Positions 8,071 through 16,841 are shown, counted from the stretch's first letter. The stretch: 64,000 nt of DNA from Alcaligenaceae bacterium CGII-47 (GCA_019166125.1 JAHTBO010000004.1:2115-66114), one strand, 5' to 3'. Program-made: numbers and translations. Notes: generated by a model not told the origin, from the letters alone.

Positions 8071-9051
8071 CTATTTGCGGATTTTTTCTACAAGAGCTTT
8101 TGCATCTGGGTTCTGTGCAGCTTCGACCTGATCAGCGATAGCTTGCCATTGAGCCTTTTGTTCGGCATTGACTTCGTACCATTTCAGACCATTCTCGGCC
8201 AGGTAGGTTTCCCACCGTTTGATCTCCATCGTTGCCTGGTCTTGGTTCCATTGCTCGGTCTCACCAACAGCTTTCATGAATCCTGCGCGTTGTTTGTCGT
8301 CCATTTTCTCCATGCTCTTGGTATTCACCACCAAGCCGTATCCCCCCATGCCGAACATAACCCTAGTGCCGGTAGAGAGCACTTCATTCCATTTGGCGGG
8401 GCCAACATAGGTTGATGTGGTGATTACAGCATTCGCAACACCTTGCTGGAGGGCGAGATAAACTTCTGTTGCCGGAATTGCGACAGCCGTCGCCTTGGCG
8501 GCGCTTAGAGCCAATTCAATAGGACGCGACGGTGCGACTCTGATCTTTAGGTTTTCCATATCAGAGGGGGTCAGGATGGGTTTGCCCTTTCCAAAAACGT
8601 AGATTGGCCCATCATGCCAGACAGACAGACCAGTCATCCCGCGCGAAGATAGGCGCCCGAGCAACTCCTGGCCTACCGGGCCGGAGAAAACCGTCATGGC
8701 TGTCTGGGGGTCGGGAAAGAGCATGGGCTGGTAGAAAACATCCCATGCTGGATCGATCGCTGAAAAATAGCTTGTATAAGGCGCAACGATATCGACTTGA
8801 CCGCGTGCCACGGCCCGGATTTCATCCGTGGTCGGAATAAGCTGACCCCCCGGAAATACTTGGATTTTTACACTGCCATCCGTGTATTTTTCGACCAACT
8901 CGGCGAGCTTGTTGGCGCTTTGTCCCTTGATGGCGGTTTCGGGGGCTTCGTGCGCAAAGCGCAGCACAATATCTGCGGCGTTAGCGGGTGCGTGTGTGAA
9001 TAAGACGCCGCAGCAAGCGGCGAGCACGAGTCGTTTGAAGTTCTTGAGCAT
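8071..9051 (-). CDS. TRAP transporter periplasmic substrate-binding protein (DctP-type)
   Basis: A 326-residue binding protein. The signal peptide MLKNFKRLVLAACCGVLFTH ends near APANA-AD. The mature protein begins IVLRFAHEAPE and contains VFPGGQL, LKIRVAPSRP and the substrate-site region AIPATEVYLALQQGVANA typical of the family; the Arg in the LKIRV strand usually grips a substrate carboxylate. So an organic acid or a carboxylated heterocycle is the likely ligand. The ATG at 9051 is preceded by AGAGGAA at good spacing; a longer in-frame start 51 bases upstream lacks this and would bury the signal peptide. First gene of the minus-strand operon, divergent from the aminotransferase/hyuAB operon. 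Confidence 0.93.
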   Translation of the reverse strand: MLKNFKRLVLAACCGVLFTHAPANAADIVLRFAHEAPETAIKGQSANKLAELVEKYTDGSVKIQVFPGGQLIPTTDEIRAVARGQVDIVAPYTSYFSAIDPAWDVFYQPMLFPDPQTAMTVFSGPVGQELLGRLSSRGMTGLSVWHDGPIYVFGKGKPILTPSDMENLKIRVAPSRPIELALSAAKATAVAIPATEVYLALQQGVANAVITTSTYVGPAKWNEVLSTGTRVMFGMGGYGLVVNTKSMEKMDDKQRAGFMKAVGETEQWNQDQATMEIKRWETYLAENGLKWYEVNAEQKAQWQAIADQVEAAQNPDAKALVEKIRK

Positions 9052-9408
9052 TGCGATTTCCTCTTGTCGAGTACAGGTAATGTGATCATCACGAAGAAGC
9101 ATGAAATCATACTTCGATCCCCAACTCTATTAGTATTAATCACTAGTTGTGATTTGTGTACTAGTGCGGAATAATTGCTGCTTGTATGCGTTGCTACGCA
9201 TAGAGATTCGGGGCTTTGATGGAATTTTTCATAGAAAAAGTTAGCAGATACACAGAGATAATGCAATCTTTACAACTGATAAGTAAGATATCTCTGTTTA
9301 CTAATACTGGTTTTATGGCAAATATAATATAGTGTACTAGTTGACGTATTAATAGCAGACTAGTATTGTATGTTTTTCGCAAACTGGTGTGAACAGAGGA
9401 GTCTAACG
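9052..9408. promoter_or_regulatory. Divergent control region between the TRAP operon and the hyuAB/enamidase operon
   Basis: This 357-bp AT-rich spacer has no gene. It carries four ACTAGT boxes at 9142, 9160, 9336 and 9359; two of them (9158 and 9334) lie in a longer GTACTAGT context preceded by GT. A small dyad AATCAC-tagtt-GTGATT covers 9138-9154 around the first box. A sigma-70-like promoter TTGACG (9341-9346), 17-bp spacer, TATTGT (9364-9369) reads rightward. Boxes 3 and 4 overlap its -35 and -10 edges, a repressor-like arrangement. The adjacent MocR-type protein is the obvious candidate regulator (inference). Confidence 0.55.
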
Positions 9409-10524
9409 ATGGTGAAGGTAAGTTTTCCAGCATTGCTTGATGGCGAGTTGTATGTGCCGGGATTGTCTGCTGAGTATGTTGCGGAGCATTATGGCGTCCC
9501 GCTTGGGGATATCGCCAAGTTGGCCTCTGCCGAGAATCCGCATGGGGCATCCCCCAAGGCGGTCGAGGCGGTTGAGCTGGGCCGTAAGAGATTGTCTATC
9601 TATCCAGACTGGACAGCTCGACATTTGCGCACGGCGATAGCTGAAAAATACGGCTTCGATCCCGATAACGTCGTGTGCGGATCGGGTGAAACAGAAGTGA
9701 TCTCTATGGTGATTCGTGCGTTTGCCGCACCAGGCGACGCCGTACTCATGCACTATCCGTGCTTTCCCTTGTATCGCATCTTTGCGAACTGCGAGGGGCG
9801 GCTTCCCGTGTATGCGCCGATGGGTACGGATTTCGAGCCGCTGCTCGACCAATATATCGAGCTGCTGCGCCAAGCGCCACGAATTGCCTTCCTTACCAGT
9901 CCCCACAATCCTAGCGGACGTCTGTTTGAGGAAGCCGACATACGCCGGGTATGTGAGGCTGCCAACGAGAATACGCTGATCGTCCTGGACGAAGCCTATA
10001 TCCACTATAGTGAGACTGAGGGCGGGATGGAACTCTTGCGTGAGTACCCAAATTTGATTGTCCTGCGCACCTATTCAAAAGCATTTGGCTTGGCGGGCCT
10101 GCGAGTCGGCTTTGGCATCTCCAACAATCCCAAGCTCATTGACCCCTTGCGTCGCATTAAGCCGACCTGGAATATGGGTCAGATGCAGATCACAGGCGGC
10201 ATCGCCGCCATCAACGATGACGAGCACGTGCAGCGCGCGGTCAAGACTGTGGTAGAGATGCGTGCGTATGTGGGCGCGCAGCTTGAAAAACAGGATGGCT
10301 TTCGGATGGTGCCCGGATCACGTTCAAATTTCTTTTTGACCGAGATCCTGGATCCTGAAATGGATTCCACATTCGTGTTCAATGAGCTGTTAAAGCGTGG
10401 TGTCATCGTCAAGGACGGCAGTGACATCGAGGGGCTCGGTTCACGGTATCTTCGCGTGGACGTGAATCTTAAAAAGCATATGGATCGATTTCTTTCAGCC
10501 TTGGCTGAAATCCGCAAAATCTGA
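9409..10524 (+). CDS. Histidinol-phosphate-aminotransferase-like PLP aminotransferase
   Basis: Fold-type I PLP aminotransferase of 371 residues in the HisC-like group. Visible motifs are SAENPHGASP at the N-terminus, CGSGETEVISMV (cofactor phosphate loop), SPHNPSGRLF, VLDEAYIHY (cofactor Asp), and RTYSKAFGLAGLRVGFG with the Schiff-base Lys. The ATG at 9409 follows GAGGAGT at normal spacing; an in-frame ATG 39 bases upstream has no ribosome site. No other histidine-biosynthesis gene is nearby, and it leads a catabolic operon, so it probably transaminates an amino acid made or consumed in the pathway rather than imidazoleacetol phosphate. Only 20 bp separate it from hyuA. Confidence 0.87.
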   Translation: MVKVSFPALLDGELYVPGLSAEYVAEHYGVPLGDIAKLASAENPHGASPKAVEAVELGRKRLSIYPDWTARHLRTAIAEKYGFDPDNVVCGSGETEVISMVIRAFAAPGDAVLMHYPCFPLYRIFANCEGRLPVYAPMGTDFEPLLDQYIELLRQAPRIAFLTSPHNPSGRLFEEADIRRVCEAANENTLIVLDEAYIHYSETEGGMELLREYPNLIVLRTYSKAFGLAGLRVGFGISNNPKLIDPLRRIKPTWNMGQMQITGGIAAINDDEHVQRAVKTVVEMRAYVGAQLEKQDGFRMVPGSRSNFFLTEILDPEMDSTFVFNELLKRGVIVKDGSDIEGLGSRYLRVDVNLKKHMDRFLSALAEIRKI

Positions 10525-10544
10525 CTAGCCTAGAGGAGTTGTTT

Positions 10545-12626
10545 GTGGCAAAGAGCGGGATATTAATTGGCATTGATGTGGGCGGAACCTTTACCGATAC
10601 CATCGTATTTGACCCGGACGATGGCCGGGTGTTGATGGCTTTCAAACTACCTTCAACACCCGTGGATCCTGCGATGGCAGTCATCACAGCGCTCGAGCGT
10701 GTGGCTCGGGATCATGATGTACGAGGGGCGCATATTTGCCACGGAACGACCGTGGGCACCAATACGCTGATTCAGCGCAAGGGCGCCACGGTGGGTTTGT
10801 TTGCGACCAAGGGCTTTACTGATGTAATCGAGCTGCGTCGGCAGAATCGGCCCACGCTCTATGACTTGTGTTCGCAAGTCTCCGAGCCCTTGGTGCCTAG
10901 GCTTCGTCGGTATGGTGTAGATGAGCGCATGGATGCCACAGGTATTCCGTTTAAGGCGCTGGGAGGCGCGGACGATCAAATCGCACAGGCACGCGCTGCG
11001 GGTTGCACGGCATTTGCGATTGGACTACTGCATTCCTATGCCAATCCAAAGCACGAGCAGACGTTGTCCGACGCGCTGGATGAGGCGTTTCCCGGAAGCT
11101 TCATCACCATGTCAAGTGATGTCTGCCCGGAGTTCAGAGAGTACGAACGCACCAGTACGGCCGTGGTGAATGCTTATATCGGTCCAGCGATTAGAGAGTA
11201 TATACAACGTATAGTTTCGGAAGCCCTGAAAATGGGCATTGATGATGTCATGATCGTCAAGTCCAACGGCGGGCTGACCTCTCCTGATAATGCGCAACGC
11301 TACCCGGTCCATTTGATCGAATCGGGTCCGGCGGCAGGCATGATTGCCACCACGGCGTATGCCAGGGCGACTGGCAGACGTAACATCATTGCGTTCGACA
11401 TGGGTGGCACGACGGCGAAGGCGGGAATCGTGCATGAGTTCAACCCCAAGGTCACCGATGAGTTCTACGCGGATCAACTGGTGAACGGACGCGATGTGGG
11501 CGGATATCCTATCCGTAGCGCGGTGCTGGATATCATTGAAGTCGGCGCAGGGGGTGGCAGTATTGCGTGGATCGATAGTGGGGGTGTCCCGAAGGTCGGG
11601 CCTGAAAGCGCAGGTGCCGATCCTGGGCCGGCTTGTTATTCACGTGGAGGGAAATTACCGACCGTCACGGACGCGCATGCGGTGATCGGCACGCTGAGTA
11701 GCGAGACCTTCGAGGGCATGGGCGTGCAATTCAACAGGGATCTGGCTGTGGAGGCGATCGAGACCCATATCGCGCGTCCAATGGGGTGGACGGTGGTTCG
11801 TGCGGCGCATGCCATTCTGGATCTTACGGTGGCTAATATGACCGAGATGGTGCGTTTGGCGACGGTGCGCCGTGGCCTTGATCCGCGTGAGTTCTCAATC
11901 CTGGCCTCAGGCGGTGCGGGCCCGTTGCATGCAGCGGCGATTGGCGCCGAGGTGGGTGTCAAGGAAGTGGTGATTCCACCGTTCCCCGGCATCTTCTCCG
12001 CTTTTGGTGCGGTGCTCGGCGAGGTGCGTCACGATCTGACCAAGACGATTCTCCGATCTGTGCATCTTGTTGACGCCACCACCTTGGGCACTGCATTCTC
12101 CGAGCTCGCCGATAAAGCCCAGGAGCTTCTAAAGCATGAGCCCGCTGGTGCTCAACCGCCAACATTTTCGCGCTTTGCTGACCTGAGGTTCTCTGGGCAG
12201 TTATCTGAATTACGTGTTCAGCTCGGTGCTTTGCACGAGCCGTTGCCTGATCAATCGGAGATCGAGCAGCGTTTCCGCCAGACGTACCAGGCTGAATTTG
12301 GATTCGATCTGGCCGACTCGGCGGTGGAGCTGGTCAATATTCATCTGGTGGTTGTGTTGCCCCTGCGAGGAACGGCAGAGACGATGTTCGAGCTGGCAGC
12401 GACCAAAGCCGCCCGTCCCGAACCCTATCAGGTCAGAACATATTTGGGCGCCGATGGCACGCAGGAAGACTTGCCGGTATACCGCAGTGAGCACTGTGCC
12501 GGTGCGATGTTGGCGGGCCCTTTGCTCATCGATCATTGTGGATCGACCGTGTGGGTGCCCAGCGGACAGACGGCCTGCATGGCGCTGGACGGCAGCGTTA
12601 CCTTCCAGATTCAAGGAGTTGCGTGA
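10545..12626 (+). CDS. hyuA: Hydantoinase/oxoprolinase family protein, subunit A
   Basis: A 693-residue homologue of N-methylhydantoinase A / ATP-dependent oxoprolinase N-terminal half / acetone carboxylase beta. The ASKHA-type nucleotide-binding start GIDVGGTFTDTIVFD, the HGTTVGTNTLIQRKG block, IAFDMGGTTAKAG and DIIEVGAGGGSIAWID are all present. With subunit B these enzymes use ATP to activate and hydrolyse cyclic amides, or to carboxylate ketones. The GTG at 10545 is preferred because GAGGAG ends 6 bases before it; an in-frame TTG two codons upstream is too close to that site. Its stop directly abuts the hyuB start. The neighbouring enamidase homologue favours a cyclic-amide substrate. Confidence 0.9.
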   Translation: MAKSGILIGIDVGGTFTDTIVFDPDDGRVLMAFKLPSTPVDPAMAVITALERVARDHDVRGAHICHGTTVGTNTLIQRKGATVGLFATKGFTDVIELRRQNRPTLYDLCSQVSEPLVPRLRRYGVDERMDATGIPFKALGGADDQIAQARAAGCTAFAIGLLHSYANPKHEQTLSDALDEAFPGSFITMSSDVCPEFREYERTSTAVVNAYIGPAIREYIQRIVSEALKMGIDDVMIVKSNGGLTSPDNAQRYPVHLIESGPAAGMIATTAYARATGRRNIIAFDMGGTTAKAGIVHEFNPKVTDEFYADQLVNGRDVGGYPIRSAVLDIIEVGAGGGSIAWIDSGGVPKVGPESAGADPGPACYSRGGKLPTVTDAHAVIGTLSSETFEGMGVQFNRDLAVEAIETHIARPMGWTVVRAAHAILDLTVANMTEMVRLATVRRGLDPREFSILASGGAGPLHAAAIGAEVGVKEVVIPPFPGIFSAFGAVLGEVRHDLTKTILRSVHLVDATTLGTAFSELADKAQELLKHEPAGAQPPTFSRFADLRFSGQLSELRVQLGALHEPLPDQSEIEQRFRQTYQAEFGFDLADSAVELVNIHLVVVLPLRGTAETMFELAATKAARPEPYQVRTYLGADGTQEDLPVYRSEHCAGAMLAGPLLIDHCGSTVWVPSGQTACMALDGSVTFQIQGVA

Positions 12627-14264
12627 ATGGTTAGTGCTATCCGTGGTGAAACTAAATCTGTTCTTGAGCAAGATCCCGTGACGTTCGAGGTCATAAAAAG
12701 CGCCTTATATGCGATATGCGCCGAAATGAAAAGCGTCATCATGCGGACTTCATTTTCGCCTTTGTTAAGCCTCTCGGCGGATCTGTCATGTGCAATTTTG
12801 GATGTTCAGGGCAATGTGATTGCGCAGGGTGTTGATATTCCTGTGCATCTGGGTGCGGCGCGGTTTACGGCGCTCTCCGCTTTGAAGCGCTTTCCCATCG
12901 AGACCTGGCAGGAAGGCGATGGCGTGCTGCTCAATGATCCCTACGAAGGCGGTACACACCTTCCAGATATGTCCCTTCTGACGCCCGTCTTTCAGATGGA
13001 GCAAAAGATCGGCTTCGTATTAAGTCGTATTCATTGGCCCGATATCGGCGGTATCGCTGCCGGAAGTTCCAGCGTTTGCGACGAGATACTGAAAGAAGGT
13101 TTGCGGATTCCGCCTATAAAAATCATCGAAAGCTGCGTCGTCAGAGCTGATGTATTGCGCTTGATCTTGGCGAATGTTCGAGTCCCTCTGGATCGTAATG
13201 GTGATTTTCAGGCCGCCTTGGCAGGGCACGCACGCGCCACTGATCGCGTGCGTGAGCTTTGTACCCGGTATGGAGCCGATACGGTGGTGCAAGTCATGGC
13301 CGATACGCAAATTTATAGTCGAAGGCTAGTCCAGGCTCGGCTGGCTGGCTTGCCCGATGCCGATGTTTCAAACGAAGAGACGCTGGATGGTGATGGGATC
13401 GACCCGGATGCGATGCCCGTGATCAAAGTGCGTATCCGTAAGGTCGGTACCAATCTGATCTTTGATTTCACAGGATCTTCTGCGTGCGTGGCCGGACCTA
13501 TTAACGCGCCGCTTCCTGTGACTGCATCGGCAGTCTATTACACGGTATTGAGCTTTCTCGGTGGCGATATTGCACCGAATTCTGGCGTCTACGATGGGGT
13601 AGAGATTATTGCTCCAGAAGGCTCCATCGTGCATGCAACGTATCCATCACCTGTCGTAGCGGCCAACACCGAAACAGCCAATCGCATGGTTGATGTCTTG
13701 ATGGGCGCTCTGGCTAAGGTCTACCCCGATCGCGTCTCGGCAGGAAGTTATGGCTCGGCATGTGTCTATACCCTGGGTGGGGTGCATGCGCAGCAGCACA
13801 ACCGTCCGTTCGTGCATTACGAGACGATCGGCGGCGGTATGGGGGGGACGTCCCAAGGCAGAGGCGCAAGTGGTTTGCGCGTGCATATGGGAAATACGAT
13901 GAATTTGCCTATCGAAAGTATTGAGGCCAGCGTTCCGGTGCGCTTTGTCAATTATGAAATCGTCGCGGATAGCGGCGGTGCAGGCTTGCATCGTGGCGGT
14001 GATGGGGTGCGCAAAACATTCGAGAGTTTGGCTGACGGGGTGCAGGCATCTGTTCTGGGCGAGCGCACGCGCACGCCCGCTTGTGGCATATCGGGTGGGG
14101 CGACAGGAAGTTTGGCGCGATTCCGACTGATATCAGACAGCGGAGTGCGCGAGCTCGAGTCAAAAAGTGGTCCGCACAGGCTTGCCCGCGGAGATCGGCT
14201 TGAAATGATCACTGCGGGTGGGGGCGGCTGGGGTGTACATAATCAAAGCGAGGAAACAGAATGA
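12627..14264 (+). CDS. hyuB: Hydantoinase B/oxoprolinase family protein, subunit B
   Basis: A 545-residue HyuB-type subunit. Diagnostic blocks are DPVTFEVIKSALYAICAEM, SADLSCAILDVQGNVIAQG, GDGVLLNDPYEGGTHLPDM, SRIHWPDIGG (metal-binding acidic and His residues), a glycine-rich GGGMGGTSQGRGASG and the C-terminal GGGGWG. It forms the catalytic complex with HyuA for ATP-dependent ring-amide hydrolysis (family knowledge). The start codon immediately follows the hyuA stop and the end overlaps the next gene by 4 bp, so translation is coupled across three genes. Whether the substrate is a hydantoin, oxoproline, lactam or another ring cannot be read from sequence. Confidence 0.9.
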   Translation: MVSAIRGETKSVLEQDPVTFEVIKSALYAICAEMKSVIMRTSFSPLLSLSADLSCAILDVQGNVIAQGVDIPVHLGAARFTALSALKRFPIETWQEGDGVLLNDPYEGGTHLPDMSLLTPVFQMEQKIGFVLSRIHWPDIGGIAAGSSSVCDEILKEGLRIPPIKIIESCVVRADVLRLILANVRVPLDRNGDFQAALAGHARATDRVRELCTRYGADTVVQVMADTQIYSRRLVQARLAGLPDADVSNEETLDGDGIDPDAMPVIKVRIRKVGTNLIFDFTGSSACVAGPINAPLPVTASAVYYTVLSFLGGDIAPNSGVYDGVEIIAPEGSIVHATYPSPVVAANTETANRMVDVLMGALAKVYPDRVSAGSYGSACVYTLGGVHAQQHNRPFVHYETIGGGMGGTSQGRGASGLRVHMGNTMNLPIESIEASVPVRFVNYEIVADSGGAGLHRGGDGVRKTFESLADGVQASVLGERTRTPACGISGGATGSLARFRLISDSGVRELESKSGPHRLARGDRLEMITAGGGGWGVHNQSEETE

Positions 14265-14974
14265 GTAAGAAACCAGACGTAAAGAAGATCCGTATCGCAC
14301 TGCTAGTCCCTTCATCGAACACTGTGATGGAAAACGACTTGCATGCAGCGTTGCCGAAAAGCCGCTTTACGGTCCATACCGATCGTATGTATCTGATCGA
14401 GACGACACGCGAAAAAGAAAAGGAGATGATCGAAATACATGCGCCGAACGCTGCCGATGATCTGGGTACTTTGAACCCGGACCTTCTGGTGTTTGGGTGT
14501 ACATCGGGGGGGTCTTTGTTCGGCCTGGATTACGATGCCAAGGTATGTCGGGAGTTGGGCGCGCGTGCTGGCTGCCCGGCACTAGGGGTGATATCGGCCG
14601 TCGCACAGGCGCTCGACAGGCACGCTATTAAGCGCCTGGCGGTTATTACACCGTATAACGACGATCTGACGGATGCCGTGGCAGAAGCAGCAAGCACTGG
14701 TCGGGAAATCGTTGGTGCGTTTGGCATGGGTATCACCAATAATGTGGCCTTGGCGGATCCGACACCCGATGAAATTGTCGCATTTGCAAAAAGCAAACTG
14801 GCAGGCCTGTCCTTCGATGCGATATTCATTTCGTGCACAAATTATCAGGCTTTCGCTGCGCGCGCAGCCTTGTCCGAGGCATTGGGCGTCCCCGTCATCA
14901 CAAGCAATAGCGCGGTCATCGATGCTATTTTGGAAATGGATCGCGCGGGTCTATTCATCAAGCAGATCGCTTAA
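14261..14974 (+). CDS. Maleate isomerase-like protein (Asp/Glu racemase superfamily)
   Basis: A 237-residue member of the Asp/Glu/hydantoin racemase superfamily. IALLVPSSNTVMENDLH at the N-terminus is the signature of maleate cis-trans isomerases and arylmalonate decarboxylases. Both catalytic cysteines are present, Cys80 in FGCTSGG and Cys192 in ISCTNYQ. The two-Cys arrangement fits an isomerase or racemase; arylmalonate decarboxylase keeps only the second. It would act on a cis-enedioate or a chiral acid produced by ring opening (inference). Its ATGA overlaps the hyuB stop. Confidence 0.82.
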   Translation: MSKKPDVKKIRIALLVPSSNTVMENDLHAALPKSRFTVHTDRMYLIETTREKEKEMIEIHAPNAADDLGTLNPDLLVFGCTSGGSLFGLDYDAKVCRELGARAGCPALGVISAVAQALDRHAIKRLAVITPYNDDLTDAVAEAASTGREIVGAFGMGITNNVALADPTPDEIVAFAKSKLAGLSFDAIFISCTNYQAFAARAALSEALGVPVITSNSAVIDAILEMDRAGLFIKQIA

Positions 14975-14987
14975 CAGGAGGATATCC

Positions 14988-15566
14988 ATGGAACTGAAAG
15001 TACGCCGGTGGCAGGCCACAGTCGAGCATAAGCTCGAAGAGACGGGGCGCATTGCCGAAGTGCCGTTGCGCAAAGCTGCGATTGTTGCGTTCGTAGAGAA
15101 TCCGTATGCCGGTCGTTATGTCGAGGACCTCTCCGAGATGATTCTGGCCAGTCCCGCATTGGGGGCCAAGATGGCCGCTCAGTTACGTGAGGTATATGGC
15201 GATTACCCTGCCTTGGCTTATGGTAAAGCAGGTGTCGTCGGGTTGCACGGCGAGCAAGAGCATGCAAATGCCCTGTTGACCACGCCGGCAGCCGAGCCGC
15301 TACGTAAGGAAATCGGTGGCGGCAAGGCCTGGATTTCGTCCGTTACTAAAATCGGTGGCCCAGGCACGCTGATTGATGTCCCGCTGGCATCCAAGGATGC
15401 GCTGTATGTGCGTGAGTTCTACAACGCCATCACGCTGCATTTACCTGATGGCCCCATGCCTGACGAAATTGCATTGATCTTTGCTGTGGCGAGTCGCGGT
15501 CGCCTGAATGCGCGCGTCGGAGGTCTGCAGTACGCGGATCTTAAAGGCGAAGACGGCCTTGTTTGA
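14988..15566 (+). CDS. DUF1185 (amino acid synthesis) family protein
   Basis: A 192-residue protein with the DUF1185 pattern: KAAIVAFVENPYAGRYVEDL, YGKAGVVGLHGEQEHANALL and GGGKAWISSVTKIGGPGTLIDVPL. Proteins of this family have a fold related to AroH-type chorismate mutase and are thought to act in amino-acid metabolism, but no reaction is established. The ATG follows a strong AGGAGG site. An in-frame extension of about 100 codons lies in the wrong frame of the previous gene and is not real. Position between an isomerase-like and an enamidase-like gene makes it a candidate pathway enzyme. Confidence 0.85.
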   Translation: MELKVRRWQATVEHKLEETGRIAEVPLRKAAIVAFVENPYAGRYVEDLSEMILASPALGAKMAAQLREVYGDYPALAYGKAGVVGLHGEQEHANALLTTPAAEPLRKEIGGGKAWISSVTKIGGPGTLIDVPLASKDALYVREFYNAITLHLPDGPMPDEIALIFAVASRGRLNARVGGLQYADLKGEDGLV

Positions 15567-15595
15567 TCGCTGATAGTTGTCTACCGGAGAATGCA

Positions 15596-16792
15596 ATGAA
15601 GATCGCAGTCGTAAATATAGGTCGTATCTTGAATGGAGAGTGGCGCAACCCCTACACCGAGGGTGATGCGATCCTGATGCAGGATGGTTTGATCTCCAAG
15701 GTTGGTACGCTGTCCGCAGCGGATGTCGAGGGTGCCGACGTAGTAATTGACGCAGCGGGGACGACCGCCATACCCGGTCTGATCGATTCTCAGGTCCATA
15801 ATACTTTTGGTGACTACACGCCACGCCAAAAGACTGTGGGCTTTCTGGAGAGCTATGTCCATGGTGGCGTGACCACTGCAATCAGCGCTTCGGAAGTGCA
15901 TGTGCCAGGTCGCCCCAAGGATCCGGCGGGTGTCAAAGCATTGGCGGTCGCAGCCCTTAAATGTTTTGAGCATTTTCGCCCGGGGGGCATGCGTGTTTAT
16001 GCCGGCTCGATCATTCTGGAGCCTGGTCTCACCGAGCAGGATTTTGCCGATGTCGCAGCCCAAGGCGTGTGGCTTGCCAAGGCGGGCTTTGGTGCTGTCA
16101 AGTCTCCGTTTGAATATGCCGAAATGGTTGGATGGGCCCGCAAGCACGGCATGATCACCACTGTTCACACCGGAGGATCCTCAATTCCTGGCTCATCGGG
16201 TATTTGGGCGGATCATCTACTGGCGATGAGGCCTCACGTGTCTTTCCACGTTAATGGTGGGCCCGTGGCGATGCCCGATGAAGATTTTCCTAGGCTGGTT
16301 CATGAGTCTGATATCGCATTGCAAATTTGCACTGCCGGCAATTTGCGAACAGCGCTAATGCTGGGGGATATGGTACGCAAGGCGGATCAGTTCGATCGGT
16401 TTCTGCTGGCTACAGATACACCAACAGGTAGCGGTATTATGCCGTTAGGTATCCTCTATACCATTACGCACTTGGCAAGCTTGACGAAAATGCCGGTAGA
16501 GTGGGCAATTGCTGCGGCTACGGGGAATAATGCACGCGTGTACGGCATAAATAGTGGATTTCTTCAGGTGGGCAAGGATGCTGATATGGTCTTGCTTGAT
16601 GCGTGTGTGGGCGGAACTAAAACGGAACCGCTTGATGCCTTGTGTAATGGGGACATCCCAGCAGTCGCTGCCGTCATCACAGACGGTATACCGCGTTTTG
16701 TAGGAAAAAGTCGCAACACACCCGCCGGTAATCGGACAGTCCGCGTTACGCGCTGCGATATACCTCAGGATTACTCAGGTGCGGCGCATTAA
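15596..16792 (+). CDS. Enamidase-like amidohydrolase with altered HxH metal motif
   Basis: This 398-residue amidohydrolase strongly resembles the enamidase of anaerobic nicotinate fermentation, which opens 6-oxo-1,4,5,6-tetrahydronicotinate to 2-formylglutarate and ammonia. Shared blocks are DYTPRQKT (73-80), HGGVTTAISA, HVPGRPKDPAG, VHTGGSSIPGSSG (His191), FHVNGGP (His218), LATDTPTGSG (Asp274) and the C-terminal KSRNTPAG. Oddly, the metal motif that should read HxH reads SQVH (Gln66, His68). The ATG at 15596 follows GGAG; an upstream in-frame ATG overlaps the previous gene. Last gene of the operon. No other nicotinate-pathway genes are present, so the substrate is probably a different cyclic enamide or lactam. 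Confidence 0.85.
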   Translation: MKIAVVNIGRILNGEWRNPYTEGDAILMQDGLISKVGTLSAADVEGADVVIDAAGTTAIPGLIDSQVHNTFGDYTPRQKTVGFLESYVHGGVTTAISASEVHVPGRPKDPAGVKALAVAALKCFEHFRPGGMRVYAGSIILEPGLTEQDFADVAAQGVWLAKAGFGAVKSPFEYAEMVGWARKHGMITTVHTGGSSIPGSSGIWADHLLAMRPHVSFHVNGGPVAMPDEDFPRLVHESDIALQICTAGNLRTALMLGDMVRKADQFDRFLLATDTPTGSGIMPLGILYTITHLASLTKMPVEWAIAAATGNNARVYGINSGFLQVGKDADMVLLDACVGGTKTEPLDALCNGDIPAVAAVITDGIPRFVGKSRNTPAGNRTVRVTRCDIPQDYSGAAH

Positions 16793-16817
16793 CTCTGTTA
16801 AAAGAACTAAATTCCGG

Positions 16818-16841
16818 CTTGACCTCATTTTCGAGGTCGAG
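16818..16841. terminator. Hairpin between the converging enamidase and sigma-54 activator genes
   Basis: CTTGACCTC (16818-16826) pairs with GAGGTCGAG (16833-16841) with one mismatch and a 6-base loop. It lies 25 bp past the enamidase stop, between two converging genes, where a terminator is expected. There is no T-run after it on either strand, so it may be a weak, Rho-assisted or bidirectional stop. Confidence 0.4.

Noticed and set aside
9409-10524. True histidine-biosynthesis hisC
   Set aside because: No his neighbours, and the gene leads a hydantoinase/enamidase operon behind a regulated divergent promoter.
8071-16792. A full nicotinate-degradation cluster, suggested by the enamidase and maleate-isomerase-like genes
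   Set aside because: No nicotinate or 6-hydroxynicotinate dehydrogenase, reductase, 2-formylglutarate-processing or maleamate amidase genes are present.
16818-16841. Strong Rho-independent terminator
   Set aside because: The stem is good, but no T-run follows on either strand, so it is reported only as a weak or Rho-assisted candidate.
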